This document shows, piece by piece, positions 38,051 through 48,053 of a stretch of 64,000 nt of DNA. Numbering within the stretch: the stretch's first letter is position 1; every line of letters starts with the position of its first letter. Origin of the DNA: an uncultured Thalassotalea sp. (GTDB lineage Bacteria > Pseudomonadota > Gammaproteobacteria > Enterobacterales > Alteromonadaceae); assembly GCA_947492575.1 (NCBI GenBank), contig CANLNK010000002.1, positions 655,304 through 719,303 on the forward strand. Reading direction: 5' to 3'. A program made the position numbers and the translations under genes. The notes beneath the pieces were generated by a model, which had not been told where the DNA came from, did no database searches, and worked only from the letters and a program-made list of their open reading frames with translations.

Positions 38051-39809
38051 GAAAATCTCGCACGCTAATGATAACTTCTTCAACAATGCCAGCGCGAATC
38101 ACAAAATCACCAAAGCTTTCTGTATTGCCTTGTTCGTCTGTAGTACGCTCTGTCGCCCATCGACCAATCAAACCATCTAATTCAGCTAAAACTGTTTGCT
38201 CATCGATATTATCTTTGTACAACTTAGGAATACGGGTACCACCAATGTTACCGCCAAGGTACATTTGGTATTTACCTGGCCCCTTACCTACTAAGCCAAC
38301 TTCTGCCAACATCGCGCGGCCACAACCGTTAGGGCAGCCTGTAACACGTAAAATAACGTGGTCATCTGCTACGTTATGCTTAGCAAGAATACCTTCTACA
38401 TCGTCTACTAGGCCCGGTAGGTAACGTTCAGCTTCTGCCATTGCAAGCGGACAAGTTGGGAACGCCACACATGCCATCGAGTTTTGGCGCTGCGCCGTTG
38501 TAGATGCATTAAGCAAGCCATGTTCAATCGCCAACTGTTCGATACTTTCTTTATCGGCAGCTTCGACGCCAGCAATAATTAAATTTTGGTTTGCGGTCAT
38601 GCGAAAATCACCTTTGTGCACTTTCGCAATCTCACGAACACCGGTTTTTAGTGGCTTGCCAGGGTAATCAAGTAAACGGCCATTCTCGATAAATAACGTT
38701 AAGTGATGCTTACCATCAATCCCTGAAACCCAACCAAAACGGTCGCCACGGTCAGTAAACTCGTAAGGGCGGCTTGCTTCAAATGCAATACCTGCACGCT
38801 TCTCTACTTCCGCTTTAAATACATCTACACCAACGCGATCTAACGTGTACTTAGTTTTTGCATTTTTACGGTTAACACGGTTACCCCAATCACGCTGGGT
38901 AGTAACAACTGCTGCTGCAACATCTAATGTTTTTTCTAATGGCACAAAGCCAAAGTCATCAGCACGGCGTGGATAGGTTGCTTTATCACCGTGAGTCATG
39001 GCTAAGCCACCACCCACTAAAACGTTGAAACCAACTAATTTGCCATTGTCGCTAATCGCAACAAAGTTCAAGTCGTTCGCATGCACATCAACATCGTTTT
39101 GTGGCGGAACAACAACCGTTGTTTTAAACTTACGTGGTAAGTAATTTTTACCTAAGATTGGCTCTTCTGTAGTTTCGACTTTTTCACCATCTAACCAAAT
39201 TTCAGCATATGCCTTAGTTTTTGGTAGTAAGTGTTCACTAATTTTTTTAGCCCACTCATACGCTTCTTGGTGCAGCTCTGATTCAACAGGGTTCGATGTA
39301 CAAAGCACGTTACGGTTTACGTCACCAGCAGTAGCGATAGAGTCAATACCAATGCTGTTTAGCGTTTGGTGCATTAACTTAATATTCGGCTTTAACACGC
39401 CGTGGAACTGGAACGTTTGGCGCGTAGTTAAGCGGATACTGCCGTATGTAGTGTGCTCTTCTGCAAATTTATCAATTGCTAACCATTGGTTAGGTTGAAT
39501 AATACCGCCCGGCATACGTGCACGAAGCATCACATTGTGCATTGGCTCTAGCTTCTGCTTTTGACGCTCTGCACGAATGTCTCTATCATCTTGCTGATAC
39601 ATGCCGTGGAAACGGATAAGTTGGAAGTTATCCGCGGTAAAGCCACCCGTAATACGGTCTTGCAAATCGTTTGCGATCGTACCGCGTAAAAAGTTACTTT
39701 CACCCTTTAAACGCTCGTTATCAGCTAGCTTACCTTCTACAACAATTGGTCCTTCGCCTTCTAATGGACCTTGTGCTGGTAGCGGTTCAAATGTTTTTAC
39801 ATCACTCAT
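38043..39809 (-). CDS. cysI: Sulfite reductase (NADPH) hemoprotein beta subunit
   Basis: A 588-residue siroheme/[4Fe-4S] enzyme reducing sulfite to sulfide by six electrons. The cluster Cys are seen in [20 protein letters not shown] and [20 protein letters not shown]; an [12 protein letters not shown] region binds siroheme. It receives electrons from CysJ. The ATG overlaps the cysJ stop by one base (TAATG). Length is close to E. coli CysI (570). Confidence 0.97.
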   Translation of the reverse strand: MSDVKTFEPLPAQGPLEGEGPIVVEGKLADNERLKGESNFLRGTIANDLQDRITGGFTADNFQLIRFHGMYQQDDRDIRAERQKQKLEPMHNVMLRARMPGGIIQPNQWLAIDKFAEEHTTYGSIRLTTRQTFQFHGVLKPNIKLMHQTLNSIGIDSIATAGDVNRNVLCTSNPVESELHQEAYEWAKKISEHLLPKTKAYAEIWLDGEKVETTEEPILGKNYLPRKFKTTVVVPPQNDVDVHANDLNFVAISDNGKLVGFNVLVGGGLAMTHGDKATYPRRADDFGFVPLEKTLDVAAAVVTTQRDWGNRVNRKNAKTKYTLDRVGVDVFKAEVEKRAGIAFEASRPYEFTDRGDRFGWVSGIDGKHHLTLFIENGRLLDYPGKPLKTGVREIAKVHKGDFRMTANQNLIIAGVEAADKESIEQLAIEHGLLNASTTAQRQNSMACVAFPTCPLAMAEAERYLPGLVDDVEGILAKHNVADDHVILRVTGCPNGCGRAMLAEVGLVGKGPGKYQMYLGGNIGGTRIPKLYKDNIDEQTVLAELDGLIGRWATERTTDEQGNTESFGDFVIRAGIVEEVIISVRDFHD

Positions 39810-41638
39810 TAGTAAACATCCTTCTGATAACGCTTAGCGCTACGTAACGATTTTAAGTACTCTTCTGCTTGCTCAGCGCTCTTACCGCCTTGCTCTGCAA
39901 TAATTTCAACTAGGGCTTGGTGCACGTCTTTCGCCATGCGATTTGCGTCACCACAAATGTATAAATGCGCGCCGCGTTCTAACCAAGCGAATACGTCTGC
40001 TGCGTTCTCTTTTAAACGGTGCTGTACATAAACTTTCTCAGCTTGATCACGAGAGAAAGCAACATCCATCTTGGTTAACAAACCTGATTTTAAGTAGTTC
40101 TGCCATTCAACTTGGTAAAGGAAGTCTTGTGTGAAGGTTTGATCACCAAAGAACATCCAGTTGTCACCAGTAGCGTCAGTTGATTCACGCTCTTGCATGA
40201 ATGCTCTAAATGGCGCAACACCAGTACCTGGACCAATCATAATCACTGGTGTTTCAGGGTTAGCTGGCAAACGGAAGTTATCGTTGTGTTCAATAAATAC
40301 TTTAACCGCACCGCCTTCATCTAAACGGTGAGATAAGAAGCCTGACGCACCACCAAAACGCTGACTTTCGTCGAATTGGTAGTTCACAACACCAACCGTT
40401 AAGTGAACTTCTTCTTCCACTTCACTTTGGCTTGAAGCGATTGAATATAGACGTGGCGTAATTTTTCGTAAGTTATCAACAAGCAACTGCGCCTCAGTGG
40501 CTACAACAGCAGACTTAATCACATCAACGACTTGATGGTTGGCTGCATATTCACGTAAAGCCGCCTTGTCTTCAGTTAAACCAGTTAACTTTTCATCACC
40601 TGAATGTTGCGCCCAAAACTCAACAAAGCTCAATGGCGTTTGCGTAATTTCTAACTCTTCAACAAGCGCTTGTTTAAGGCCTAGTTCAAGTGCTTCGCCA
40701 GCTTTAGTAACAGTAACTTTTTCTTCACCTGTAAGTGATAAGCTCGCTAGAATTTCGTCAACTAGCGCAGTGTCGTTTTCAAAGTAAACACCTAGTGCAT
40801 CACCTGCTTGGTAAGTAAGTCCTGACTCACCTAAATCGATTTCAATATGACGAACATCTTTAGCTGAATCACGCCCCGTGATTTTTTGGCTTACTAACAG
40901 TTCTGCCGCATACGGATTCTGCTTGTTGTATTGGCTAACAACTTCGCCACCAACTGGCAATGGCACAACAGGCGCTAAGCCAGCTGATTCAGCCGTTAAT
41001 TCATCTTTTAGAGATTCAACAACTGACGTTACCCAAGCACCTGCTTCGGCATCGTAATCAACGTCACAATCAACACGTTCAGCAACGCGCGTTGCACCAA
41101 GCGCTGCAAAACGCTCATCAAAGTCTTTACCAGTTTGGCAGAAGAACTCGTAGCTGCTATCGCCCAGTGCTAACACGCTGTATTTCACACCATCTAACTT
41201 AGGTGCTTTTTTGCTGCTTAAGAATTCGTGGAATTCAATTGCATCATCAGGCGGCTCGCCTTCACCGTTGGTACTAGCAACAATAAGTACGTGCGTTTCT
41301 GATTTAAGCGATTTTGGCTTGTAATCAGCAACGTTTTTAAGGTTTACAGTAATACCCGCCGCTTTAGCGCTATCCGCTAATTGTGAAGCTACACCTTTGG
41401 CGTTACCTGTTTGTGAGGCATATAGAATAGTGAGCGTAGCACTCACCTGAGTGCCTGTAGCCGCGGCAACTGCGCTAGCAACAGGGTTCATTTCGCTTTT
41501 TGCTGCTAAATAACCACTCGCCCACGCTAACTGTAGCGGAGAATAACCTTGGGTTAATTGCTGCAACTGCGCCAACTGACTCGCGTCTAACGCTGTGCCA
41601 GCATTGGCTTGATTAACATTTTGCTGATTAGAAAGCAT
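39809..41638 (-). CDS. cysJ: Sulfite reductase (NADPH) flavoprotein alpha subunit
   Basis: A 609-residue diflavin reductase. The flavodoxin domain begins [14 protein letters not shown] (about residue 72) and includes [12 protein letters not shown]; the FAD and NADPH domains have [36 protein letters not shown] and terminal KRYQKDVY. It passes NADPH electrons through FAD and FMN to CysI. It is the first gene of the operon; a cluster of ATGAGAATAT repeats lies 148-192 bp before its ATG. Confidence 0.97.
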   Translation of the reverse strand: MLSNQQNVNQANAGTALDASQLAQLQQLTQGYSPLQLAWASGYLAAKSEMNPVASAVAAATGTQVSATLTILYASQTGNAKGVASQLADSAKAAGITVNLKNVADYKPKSLKSETHVLIVASTNGEGEPPDDAIEFHEFLSSKKAPKLDGVKYSVLALGDSSYEFFCQTGKDFDERFAALGATRVAERVDCDVDYDAEAGAWVTSVVESLKDELTAESAGLAPVVPLPVGGEVVSQYNKQNPYAAELLVSQKITGRDSAKDVRHIEIDLGESGLTYQAGDALGVYFENDTALVDEILASLSLTGEEKVTVTKAGEALELGLKQALVEELEITQTPLSFVEFWAQHSGDEKLTGLTEDKAALREYAANHQVVDVIKSAVVATEAQLLVDNLRKITPRLYSIASSQSEVEEEVHLTVGVVNYQFDESQRFGGASGFLSHRLDEGGAVKVFIEHNDNFRLPANPETPVIMIGPGTGVAPFRAFMQERESTDATGDNWMFFGDQTFTQDFLYQVEWQNYLKSGLLTKMDVAFSRDQAEKVYVQHRLKENAADVFAWLERGAHLYICGDANRMAKDVHQALVEIIAEQGGKSAEQAEEYLKSLRSAKRYQKDVY

Positions 41639-41783
41639 GAGATACTTCGCCCATTTGAAAATATGAGCGTAGGATAGACAAGCGCAGCAAAAAAGAAAAA
41701 GAATAGAAAACGATTTTTTATTCCAAAAGTGAATAGATAGAACTGGCGAAAGTGCTTACTTTTGACTTGGAGAATCTATTCGG

Positions 41784-41831
41784 GAATGAGAATATTCTCC
41801 GATATTCTCATCTCTCGTTAATATTCTCATG
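41784..41831. promoter_or_regulatory. Palindromic repeat cluster upstream of cysJIH
   Basis: The 10-mer ATGAGAATAT occurs at 41786-41795 and, inverted, at 41802-41811 and 41821-41830. GAGAATATTCTC at 41788-41799 is a perfect 12-bp palindrome. The two inverted copies are 19 bp apart. This looks like a multi-site operator; the binding protein is unknown. Confidence 0.55.
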
Positions 41832-41909
41832 TCACCATAAATTTAAACTTATCTCGGATAACTGACTTCATCAGTAGTTAAAAATCTATTTTAGAGCACG
41901 CTCCGTCAG

Positions 41910-43631
41910 TTAATCATCTGTTTGGATATTTTTCGTTAAGCTAAATAACTCATCTAAAGATAAGGGTTGATCTATTTTTTCAGCGCTAGCACTGGTTTCC
42001 TTATTGGATGGTGGGTATTCAGCAACCTCCATGCTAGCAATCAATTCATCAAGTTCTTTTCTTCTATTTTCTTTGGATTTTGAGTAACCAGCTCTAATAA
42101 GTTCTTGTGCTAGGGTTTCTGCTTTACATTGCATTTCATCTGCTGTTGGATCAGGTGGCATATTATCTAAAAAGAAACTAACTACATCGCTATAGCTTTG
42201 CTCTGCTGCGCCATAATCGTGAAAAACATCGGACAACGATAAGTTGCTACGACCTTCAATATTTAATGGAGAATGACAAATAGTTTTAGCAAGTAGTTCA
42301 TGAACAAATAGTGGCTCTGATATCGCAGAAGAAAAATGTCCTTCATAAAATACAAAAAAGTCAGTGTAATTACTCAAATTGCTACTCCCAAACGTATGGT
42401 ATAAGTTAAAAGCCAACACCTCATCATGCGAATAGTTAATAACATTCAAGTCAGTTTTAGACCTTAACAATGAATAAAGCTTGGGACAGGTTTTTCTCAA
42501 TAATTCATAGTGGTAGCTCAAAAATTGCCTGAAGGAACCTGCCTTTTTAAGAGGGTGATGTTTTCTGAGTTTTATTTGCTCTTTATAGGATGTAGCAAAG
42601 TACTTTTCGTAATATTCATCAGTTTTATAAAAATAAGACGGATTGTTTTTTTTCCAGATATTTAACAATGAAATTAACACATATTTTCTGGGGCGTGGCT
42701 CTAGTCTACTTTCCAGCCATGACCAGCACGAAAGTGGGTTATCAACATTAGCACTAAGAAAAATGTCGGATTCTTCTATAAAGATCGATAGCTTTCTTTC
42801 AAACCCGTTAGGCAAATGAACTTTTACAAAATCGTGTAGTTCTATTTGTTTCGTATCAACATTACTCAATTCCTTGAACGCATCTCGCCAATTTTTTATC
42901 TCATCTAAATAAGCAAACCTCGATTCTACTTCTGAGCTTTCACATTCTTCCATTCTTTCGAGCCAAGGGTCATCAAATTGAGCACGATTTTCAAGTTCCT
43001 CTATATAATGTCCATATTTTTGCTCCCAATCCATGTATGCTATTAACGCTGCTTCTTCATCATTAAAGTTTTTAGAGTCTGGAGCAGAAGGTCTCGCTTT
43101 AGTTTTATAATCTGTAAGCTCACTACTTAATTCGTTAATTTTATCTTCAAGTTTTTTAAGTTTAGTTTTTTGCTTTACGTGCTGCTCGAAATATAGCGCT
43201 GAAGTAAGCTCAACTATGTATTTCTCTAACTCTTTTATTCGTTGCTTTAAAGTTTTCTCCCTAATATCTCCTTTATAAGTCTTAATGTAATCATGCAAAC
43301 TTTCATCGCAATGCGCTTTAAAAAATGCTGATATGTAATGATTTTCGTCACTTTTCTTTAATTTGAGCGCTTTAATAACAGGAACAATATCTTTCATAGC
43401 AAGGTGCCTATTGTCCCCGCGAAAGATATCACTTAACCAAGATGCCGTTCTCTTTTCGTTTAACTTACCTTTCGTGGCTTGATGCAACTCCTTTCTAGTA
43501 AGACCTGCTCTTTCCATGAGAATTTTTAGCATTTTGTGCTGTGGAAAATAAAGGCCAGATAAAGGATCAAATACTTCCCTTGCGTTTATTCTAGTTACCA
43601 TTCTGCTATCTCTAAGTACATGATATTGCAT
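41910..43631 (-). CDS. Unrecognised protein with N-terminal HTH-like region and coiled coil
   Basis: A 573-residue protein I cannot assign to a family. Residues 32-105 look helix-turn-helix-like (KILMERAGLTRKELHQATKG, then ASWLSDIFRGDNRHLAM), as in XRE-type domains. Residues 123-178 are a heptad-rich, highly charged coiled coil. The rest is mostly helical, with many aromatic residues and no visible catalytic motif; a second charged stretch closes the C-terminus. There is no signal peptide or membrane helix. It is AT-richer than the neighbouring cys operon and divergent from two small genes, with GACTCAT repeats in between. A start at 43601 is also possible. Confidence 0.7.
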   Translation of the reverse strand: MQYHVLRDSRMVTRINAREVFDPLSGLYFPQHKMLKILMERAGLTRKELHQATKGKLNEKRTASWLSDIFRGDNRHLAMKDIVPVIKALKLKKSDENHYISAFFKAHCDESLHDYIKTYKGDIREKTLKQRIKELEKYIVELTSALYFEQHVKQKTKLKKLEDKINELSSELTDYKTKARPSAPDSKNFNDEEAALIAYMDWEQKYGHYIEELENRAQFDDPWLERMEECESSEVESRFAYLDEIKNWRDAFKELSNVDTKQIELHDFVKVHLPNGFERKLSIFIEESDIFLSANVDNPLSCWSWLESRLEPRPRKYVLISLLNIWKKNNPSYFYKTDEYYEKYFATSYKEQIKLRKHHPLKKAGSFRQFLSYHYELLRKTCPKLYSLLRSKTDLNVINYSHDEVLAFNLYHTFGSSNLSNYTDFFVFYEGHFSSAISEPLFVHELLAKTICHSPLNIEGRSNLSLSDVFHDYGAAEQSYSDVVSFFLDNMPPDPTADEMQCKAETLAQELIRAGYSKSKENRRKELDELIASMEVAEYPPSNKETSASAEKIDQPLSLDELFSLTKNIQTDD

Positions 43632-43662
43632 AAACTCTAATACATTCCACCAACAAACAAAA

Positions 43663-43714
43663 GACTCATTTATGAGTCACAACAACCCACCAAGAAGGAC
43701 TCATAACCGAGTCC
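43663..43714. promoter_or_regulatory. GACTCAT inverted repeats in a divergent promoter region
   Basis: GACTCAT (43663-43669), TT, ATGAGTC (43672-43678) form a perfect palindrome. A second hairpin GGACTC-ATAACC-GAGTCC (43697-43714) repeats GACTCAT at 43698-43704. Both lie between the HTH-like gene and the DUF4258-like gene, so they are candidate operators for the HTH protein. Confidence 0.55.
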
Positions 43715-43774
43715 CCAAAACACTTGAATCTACATCTTTTAAGTGCAATATTTGAACGAAAGAGGAGGGCCACT

Positions 43775-44041
43775 ATGCAATTAATTTCACAACATGCAAA
43801 AGCCAGAATGCAACAAAGAGGCGTTAAACAGGAGAGTATTGATTACATTATTGAATTTGGTAAGGAGTACTACCGCACTAGGGTATATACCTATTTGGCA
43901 ACAAAAGAGGCTATTAAAAGCATGATTAAATGCGGTGTGCCTAAAAAAATCGCAATTAAGTGTCGAGGTATATACGTGATCATAGAAAACGGGCAAATAC
44001 AAACGGTTGCTCATAAGCAAAAACACTTCAGACATGATTAA
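43775..44041 (+). CDS. DUF4258-like small protein
   Basis: An 88-residue protein. SQHAKARMQQRGVKQESIDYIIEFG at the N-terminus and a C-terminal RGIYVIIENGQIQTVAHKQKHFR fit the DUF4258 pattern (HAxxRxxQRG, then a closing beta hairpin). Some relatives of this fold resemble RelE/ParE-like toxins, but that is only a fold-level hint. The ATG has a strong GAGGAGG ribosome site; an in-frame upstream start at 43724 lacks one. It is 10 bp ahead of the zinc-finger gene on the same strand. Confidence 0.75.
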   Translation: MQLISQHAKARMQQRGVKQESIDYIIEFGKEYYRTRVYTYLATKEAIKSMIKCGVPKKIAIKCRGIYVIIENGQIQTVAHKQKHFRHD

Positions 44042-44051
44042 GGGTTATACA

Positions 44052-44510
44052 ATGTTAAATAGCTTATTTACAGGTTATATAGAAAATTCAACACGCGTGG
44101 TAACAACCGCATTACACATTTGTGGGCGCTGTGACGGAGCAGGCTATATTCCGCACTATCGCCACATAGAAAGCGGAATTTGTTTTAAGTGCAGAGGAAG
44201 CGGAAAAAGCAGCAGAAAAAGCTTCAGGCCAACTTTAGTAAAACCAAATGCTGCACTGAGAAAAAATGAATTTGCAAAGAGTTGGTATATAGCTTCAATA
44301 GTACATAGGGAGAAAAAATGCCACATTTTTTCATTTACTGCATCATCCGACTCAGAAGCCAAGGCTCTATTAAATCGTAAAGTAGACTACTTCAAGGCCA
44401 GCTATAAATCTCAAGAAATAGACTTTTCTACTTTAGAAATACACAAAGGTAATAAATCTGAAAAAATAGCCCCTCTCATAAAGAGGCTGGGATTAAAGAC
44501 TTTTAGGTGA
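44052..44510 (+). CDS. Small protein with two CxxCxGxG zinc-finger motifs
   Basis: A 152-residue protein. CGRCDGAGY and CFKCRGSGK (about residues 24-56) are DnaJ-type CxxCxGxG repeats expected to bind one zinc. The remaining C-terminal half is basic with no recognised domain. ATG 44052 has AAGGGTT just upstream and is chosen over an in-frame start at 44007, which would overlap the DUF4258-like gene. With that gene it forms a two-gene operon divergent from the HTH-like protein. Function unknown. Confidence 0.75.
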   Translation: MLNSLFTGYIENSTRVVTTALHICGRCDGAGYIPHYRHIESGICFKCRGSGKSSRKSFRPTLVKPNAALRKNEFAKSWYIASIVHREKKCHIFSFTASSDSEAKALLNRKVDYFKASYKSQEIDFSTLEIHKGNKSEKIAPLIKRLGLKTFR

Positions 44511-44816
44511 ATAGGTATTAATTTTGACTGTTGGGTTCAGTTAATAAATTCAGCTCAAATCTGACAGTCGATAAGTTTTCGCATAAACAAGGCTTAGCTT
44601 TTGCTTAAGCTTCAATGAGTAAACTATGTAATGATGTAACATACCCGTTAAATTCAGATAGGGAGATAACTACTTAATTAAAAATTACCTCTACTAGCCA
44701 AGCTAAAAAACAGAAATTTTCATAATACATAAGATCATGATTGAGCTGCCACAATCCGGTTCGAAATAGTCACAGGTTACAGTTAGCCCATCAAAACCTA
44801 AATTAAAAAAAATAAA
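44511..44816. other. Gene-free AT-rich gap
   Basis: About 300 bases between convergent genes with no credible ORF. GACTGT (44525-44530) and ACAGTC near 44573-44578 form a loose inverted repeat with a long loop. Nothing else was seen. Confidence 0.5.
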
Positions 44817-45812
44817 CTAAGAAGGCATTCTGTCGCTTTGCTTTTTATTTAAGTACTCAACATGCTGCCTATTGGTCTTTCTACCCTGTTTCAACTTCAC
44901 TACTTCAATATGCTTTATCACTCGCAGCTTAAGCTTATAAGTGACAGTTTCTTCACTAAACGCTTTGATATAACTCACCATTTCGTCCAAATGACCGACG
45001 TTGTCAGGCAACTTGGTTTTCAATTCTGCATTGCGATTAAATACAATAACTGAATGGAAAATCTCGTGTGGCAAGTCCAACAAATCAGAAAGCGTTTTAG
45101 TGTGTTTATAGTTTTGTCGTAGCGGGTTCTGAAAATAGTGTTTTGAACCACGAATGGTTTGTGTCCACTTAGCTTGGTTTTCACTACCAAAGATCCAGCC
45201 GCTCATATTCTTTGTTTCAACTACAAAAATGCCGAAGCGAGAGACGACAATATGATCTACTTGCGTGCTACCACCGTCTTCAAGCGGTAAAGTGACATCG
45301 TTGATAATGCTGTACTCGTCTTGGTCTAGGTGCATTTCTAAGGCTTTGATGACGAGGTTTTCCCCCATGCGACCTTTTATTTGGGGTAATTTCTTTTTGA
45401 AATATGCCAGTGCGATTGACCCTAAAAAAGCCAGAATCAGCATCGGCAGCATAGGCTTCAACATAGATGTGAGGACTGACGGCGGTTCAGCTGGTTTTGC
45501 CGCTAAACTAACACTTTTGGTTGGCAAAAAAACATTGGCGACATGATTGGCAGTAGTAACGTTTTGTATATCCGTTAATTGGCTGGGTTGGGGCTCAGAC
45601 AAACGAGTCTTTTGTTGAATCGGGTTTTGGCAGTGCTTATCAAAACTTGCCTTTGATTGAATGGTATAAACTGAACTATTGCCCAGTCTGCGCTTATAGT
45701 CAGCGACTTGTTGTTTGACAAGAATGCATTCGGCTTCTGTATATTGCTGAATAGCATATAGTGGTGCCGACAATAGCACGGTGCTAACCAGCAAACATAA
45801 AATCCATTTCAC
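44817..45812 (-). CDS. Membrane-anchored NERD-domain protein
   Basis: A 331-residue protein with a signal-peptide-like N-terminus (residues 1-20, LYA), a mainly polar region to about 115, a membrane helix at 119-137 followed by KKK, and a NERD domain (about 145-265). Nuclease-type residues are visible: Glu151 (GENLV), Asp186 (VDHIVV) and Glu199-Thr-Lys201 (VETKN). The positive charges after the helix place the NERD domain in the cytoplasm. NERD proteins are thought to be nuclease-related. The C-terminal tail is short and basic. No partner gene is adjacent. Confidence 0.87.
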   Translation of the reverse strand: MKWILCLLVSTVLLSAPLYAIQQYTEAECILVKQQVADYKRRLGNSSVYTIQSKASFDKHCQNPIQQKTRLSEPQPSQLTDIQNVTTANHVANVFLPTKSVSLAAKPAEPPSVLTSMLKPMLPMLILAFLGSIALAYFKKKLPQIKGRMGENLVIKALEMHLDQDEYSIINDVTLPLEDGGSTQVDHIVVSRFGIFVVETKNMSGWIFGSENQAKWTQTIRGSKHYFQNPLRQNYKHTKTLSDLLDLPHEIFHSVIVFNRNAELKTKLPDNVGHLDEMVSYIKAFSEETVTYKLKLRVIKHIEVVKLKQGRKTNRQHVEYLNKKQSDRMPS

Positions 45813-46561
45813 CTGCGGTTCCTTCGTAACTTCCTATTACTTTAAACCAGTATAAGTGGATTACATTATTCTTCAACCCCTTGTTTGTTAACAAAAATTT
45901 ATGAATTGCGGGTTGTTCGAGACAAATGACGCTGTTTCATCCACAGCGCTTCCACCGCACAATCTAGAATAAATTCAGATAATTGATTTACATCGACTGT
46001 AAAACCTTGCAGTGCTTAATCATTCGCAATTAAGGTGCCTTTTCCCGCTTCGTTAATTATCGATGGTCATATACTTCTTCAAATTCTAGATGACCTCATC
46101 AGTACTTCTAATGCGCGCTCTTTTGTAGGTATTACAATAGGGGCTACGAGAGAAACTAGGTTGCGCATTACTCTGCGGACAAATTGTTATGTGCTCTCCT
46201 TCAAATAACATTCCTGTACTGGAAACTTGAGTAAATCGCTTTCCTTAAGATTTTTCTATAAGACCGACTTAATTTTTTCATTTCCTCACCGAAATCTTTC
46301 GGTGTTAATGACAACTATCAATTTTCAGGCGGACCTACGGTGCAAATCACAACATCAGTTTATTCAAAGTGTTCAGCGTTTGAGTAGAGGCCAAAATAGT
46401 AAGCCTGAATAGCATCAATTTCTTTATCGTATATGGCTAACTTACAAACCTCTCTCGCAACTGCGACAATCGGTATACCTCGCTTCATTGCCGCATTAAA
46501 TATTGCGCCCACTAAAAAACAGACACCCTAGCAATACGATTTTCACTATGACATCTTAGTT
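45813..46561. other. Long region with no credible gene, possible decayed DNA
   Basis: About 750 bases in which no frame gives a convincing protein. A 42-codon ORF on the minus strand (46360-46488, beginning MKRGIPIVAVARE) is open but has no ribosome site or recognised family. Small hairpins occur, such as ACCGAAA/TTTCGGT near 46289-46302. The mix of short open stretches and stops suggests eroded genes; no transposase remnant was recognised. Confidence 0.45.
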
Positions 46562-46936
46562 TTAAGTAAAGCTAAAGCTCCTTTTTGCACCAATAGTTGA
46601 TTGTATGAAGAAATATCCCGCCAATATCCCAAATAAAATCGCAGGCACCGCTGAAGGAATATCGTAAACAAGGTGATAGTACGCCGCACCTACCATAATA
46701 GGCAGTAAAGCTAATGCCGCCAGTGAACGAAAACGAGTGAACCACAAACCAATCCCAGCGATCACTTCAACAAATCCAATAAAGTAGCCAAACCATATAG
46801 GTAGCTGCATTGTTTGAAAGCTTGCATGTAACTGCTCAATGCCCGCCAGCTTTCCTGCACCTGCTGCCACCATGGATAGCGCTAGCAAAATTAAGAAGCC
46901 CCAGTAAGTAAATTTACCTAGCTTGTTCATCATCAA
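46562..46936 (-). CDS. DoxX family membrane protein
   Basis: A 124-residue protein with four membrane helices and the DoxX-like pattern (LALSMVAAGAGKLAGIEQL, GYFIGFVEVIAGIGLW, LALLPIMVGAAYYHLVYD). Function is unclear in the family; some members act in thiosulfate or redox chemistry. It is divergent from a LysR regulator 94 bp away, which is probably its regulator. Confidence 0.85.
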   Translation of the reverse strand: MMMNKLGKFTYWGFLILLALSMVAAGAGKLAGIEQLHASFQTMQLPIWFGYFIGFVEVIAGIGLWFTRFRSLAALALLPIMVGAAYYHLVYDIPSAVPAILFGILAGYFFIQSTIGAKRSFSFT

Positions 46937-47030
46937 ATTCCTCAGTTAATTTTGAATTAGCTAACTTTACGCGCCGCCTTTAATAAATAATAATTATTGT
47001 TTTACATAAAGATGATAGGTTTTTTAAATA

Positions 47031-47906
47031 ATGCCGAGCATTGAGCAATATAGAATGTTGATAAGTGTTGCTGACCACAATTCATTAAGGGCTGCGGCTG
47101 AGGCAATGCATAAAACTCAGCCAACGCTGACAAACGCGATTAAGAAAATGGAGGAAGAACTGAATATAACCCTATTCGACCGCAGCAGTTATCGAATTAA
47201 GCTAACAGAAGCAGGCATGCGAGTGAAAGAATTGGCCATCCAATTGTTTGAAAAACATGACCAAATTAACCAGCTAGCAGAGAAGTTGAGCAATGGTGAA
47301 GAGGCGTTTGTCAGTGTCGCAATTGAAGCTTCTTTAGACTTATCGGCCATGTTGCCGACATTAAAAATGTTGCAAGAAGAGCATGCCAATTGCCAAATCA
47401 TGTTGCAGCAAGAATATTTATCAGGCGCATTTGAGAAACTTATGAATGGCGATGTAGATCTTGCTGTAACCCCAATAGAGGCTAGTGTTTTTCCCACTGG
47501 TGAGGTAGATATTAAGCCTGTTGCGACAGGTGAATTTGTCAATTTAGCTGCCCACAGCTTAACGGCTAAATACCCTAGGCTTAATCACATTGAGCAACTC
47601 AGAAATGAATACCAAATTGTTGTAAAAGATTCAGGTTCTCTAACCGATGATGTGAACATTGGCGTGCAGTCAGGACAGCGCACTTGGTTCGTTAATAACT
47701 TTGAAAGCAAAAAATTACTCATTGAGAGTGGCTTAGGCTGGGGAACACTACCTAAGAATCTGGTGACAAAAGAGCTTAGCAATAACCAACTAGTAATGCT
47801 TGAGCTAAATGGGTTTCCAGTTATCGATGAAATTACCTATCACCTGATTAAAAAGAAAAACAAAATGTTAGGCACTGTTGCTGATAAAATCTGGCAGAGC
47901 TTTTAA
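47031..47906 (+). CDS. LysR-family transcriptional regulator
   Basis: A 291-residue LysR protein. The N-terminal winged helix is LISVADHNSLRAAAEAMHKTQPTLTNAIKKMEEELNITLFDRS; the effector domain runs from about residue 90. It is divergent from the doxX-like gene, the standard arrangement for LysR control of a neighbour. Effector unknown. Confidence 0.93.
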   Translation: MPSIEQYRMLISVADHNSLRAAAEAMHKTQPTLTNAIKKMEEELNITLFDRSSYRIKLTEAGMRVKELAIQLFEKHDQINQLAEKLSNGEEAFVSVAIEASLDLSAMLPTLKMLQEEHANCQIMLQQEYLSGAFEKLMNGDVDLAVTPIEASVFPTGEVDIKPVATGEFVNLAAHSLTAKYPRLNHIEQLRNEYQIVVKDSGSLTDDVNIGVQSGQRTWFVNNFESKKLLIESGLGWGTLPKNLVTKELSNNQLVMLELNGFPVIDEITYHLIKKKNKMLGTVADKIWQSF

Positions 47907-48053
47907 TACGTTGTTTACTAGCTTTTGCGTACTGCCACGGTGAATTAGCTTAATTTCCATGCGATACCTTATTGATAGGCATTTACTGAGATCAATATAT
48001 GCCCATGCTATTGCATAAAAATTTAACGACGAAAATCACCTAATGACAGAGCG

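Noticed and set aside
38068-38424. 118-codon open frame antisense to cysI
   Set aside because: cysI motifs are intact in this stretch; the antisense protein is not recognisable.
46227-46412. 61-codon plus-strand open frame
   Set aside because: Composition is unlike a protein, there is no ribosome site, and it lies in apparently decayed DNA.
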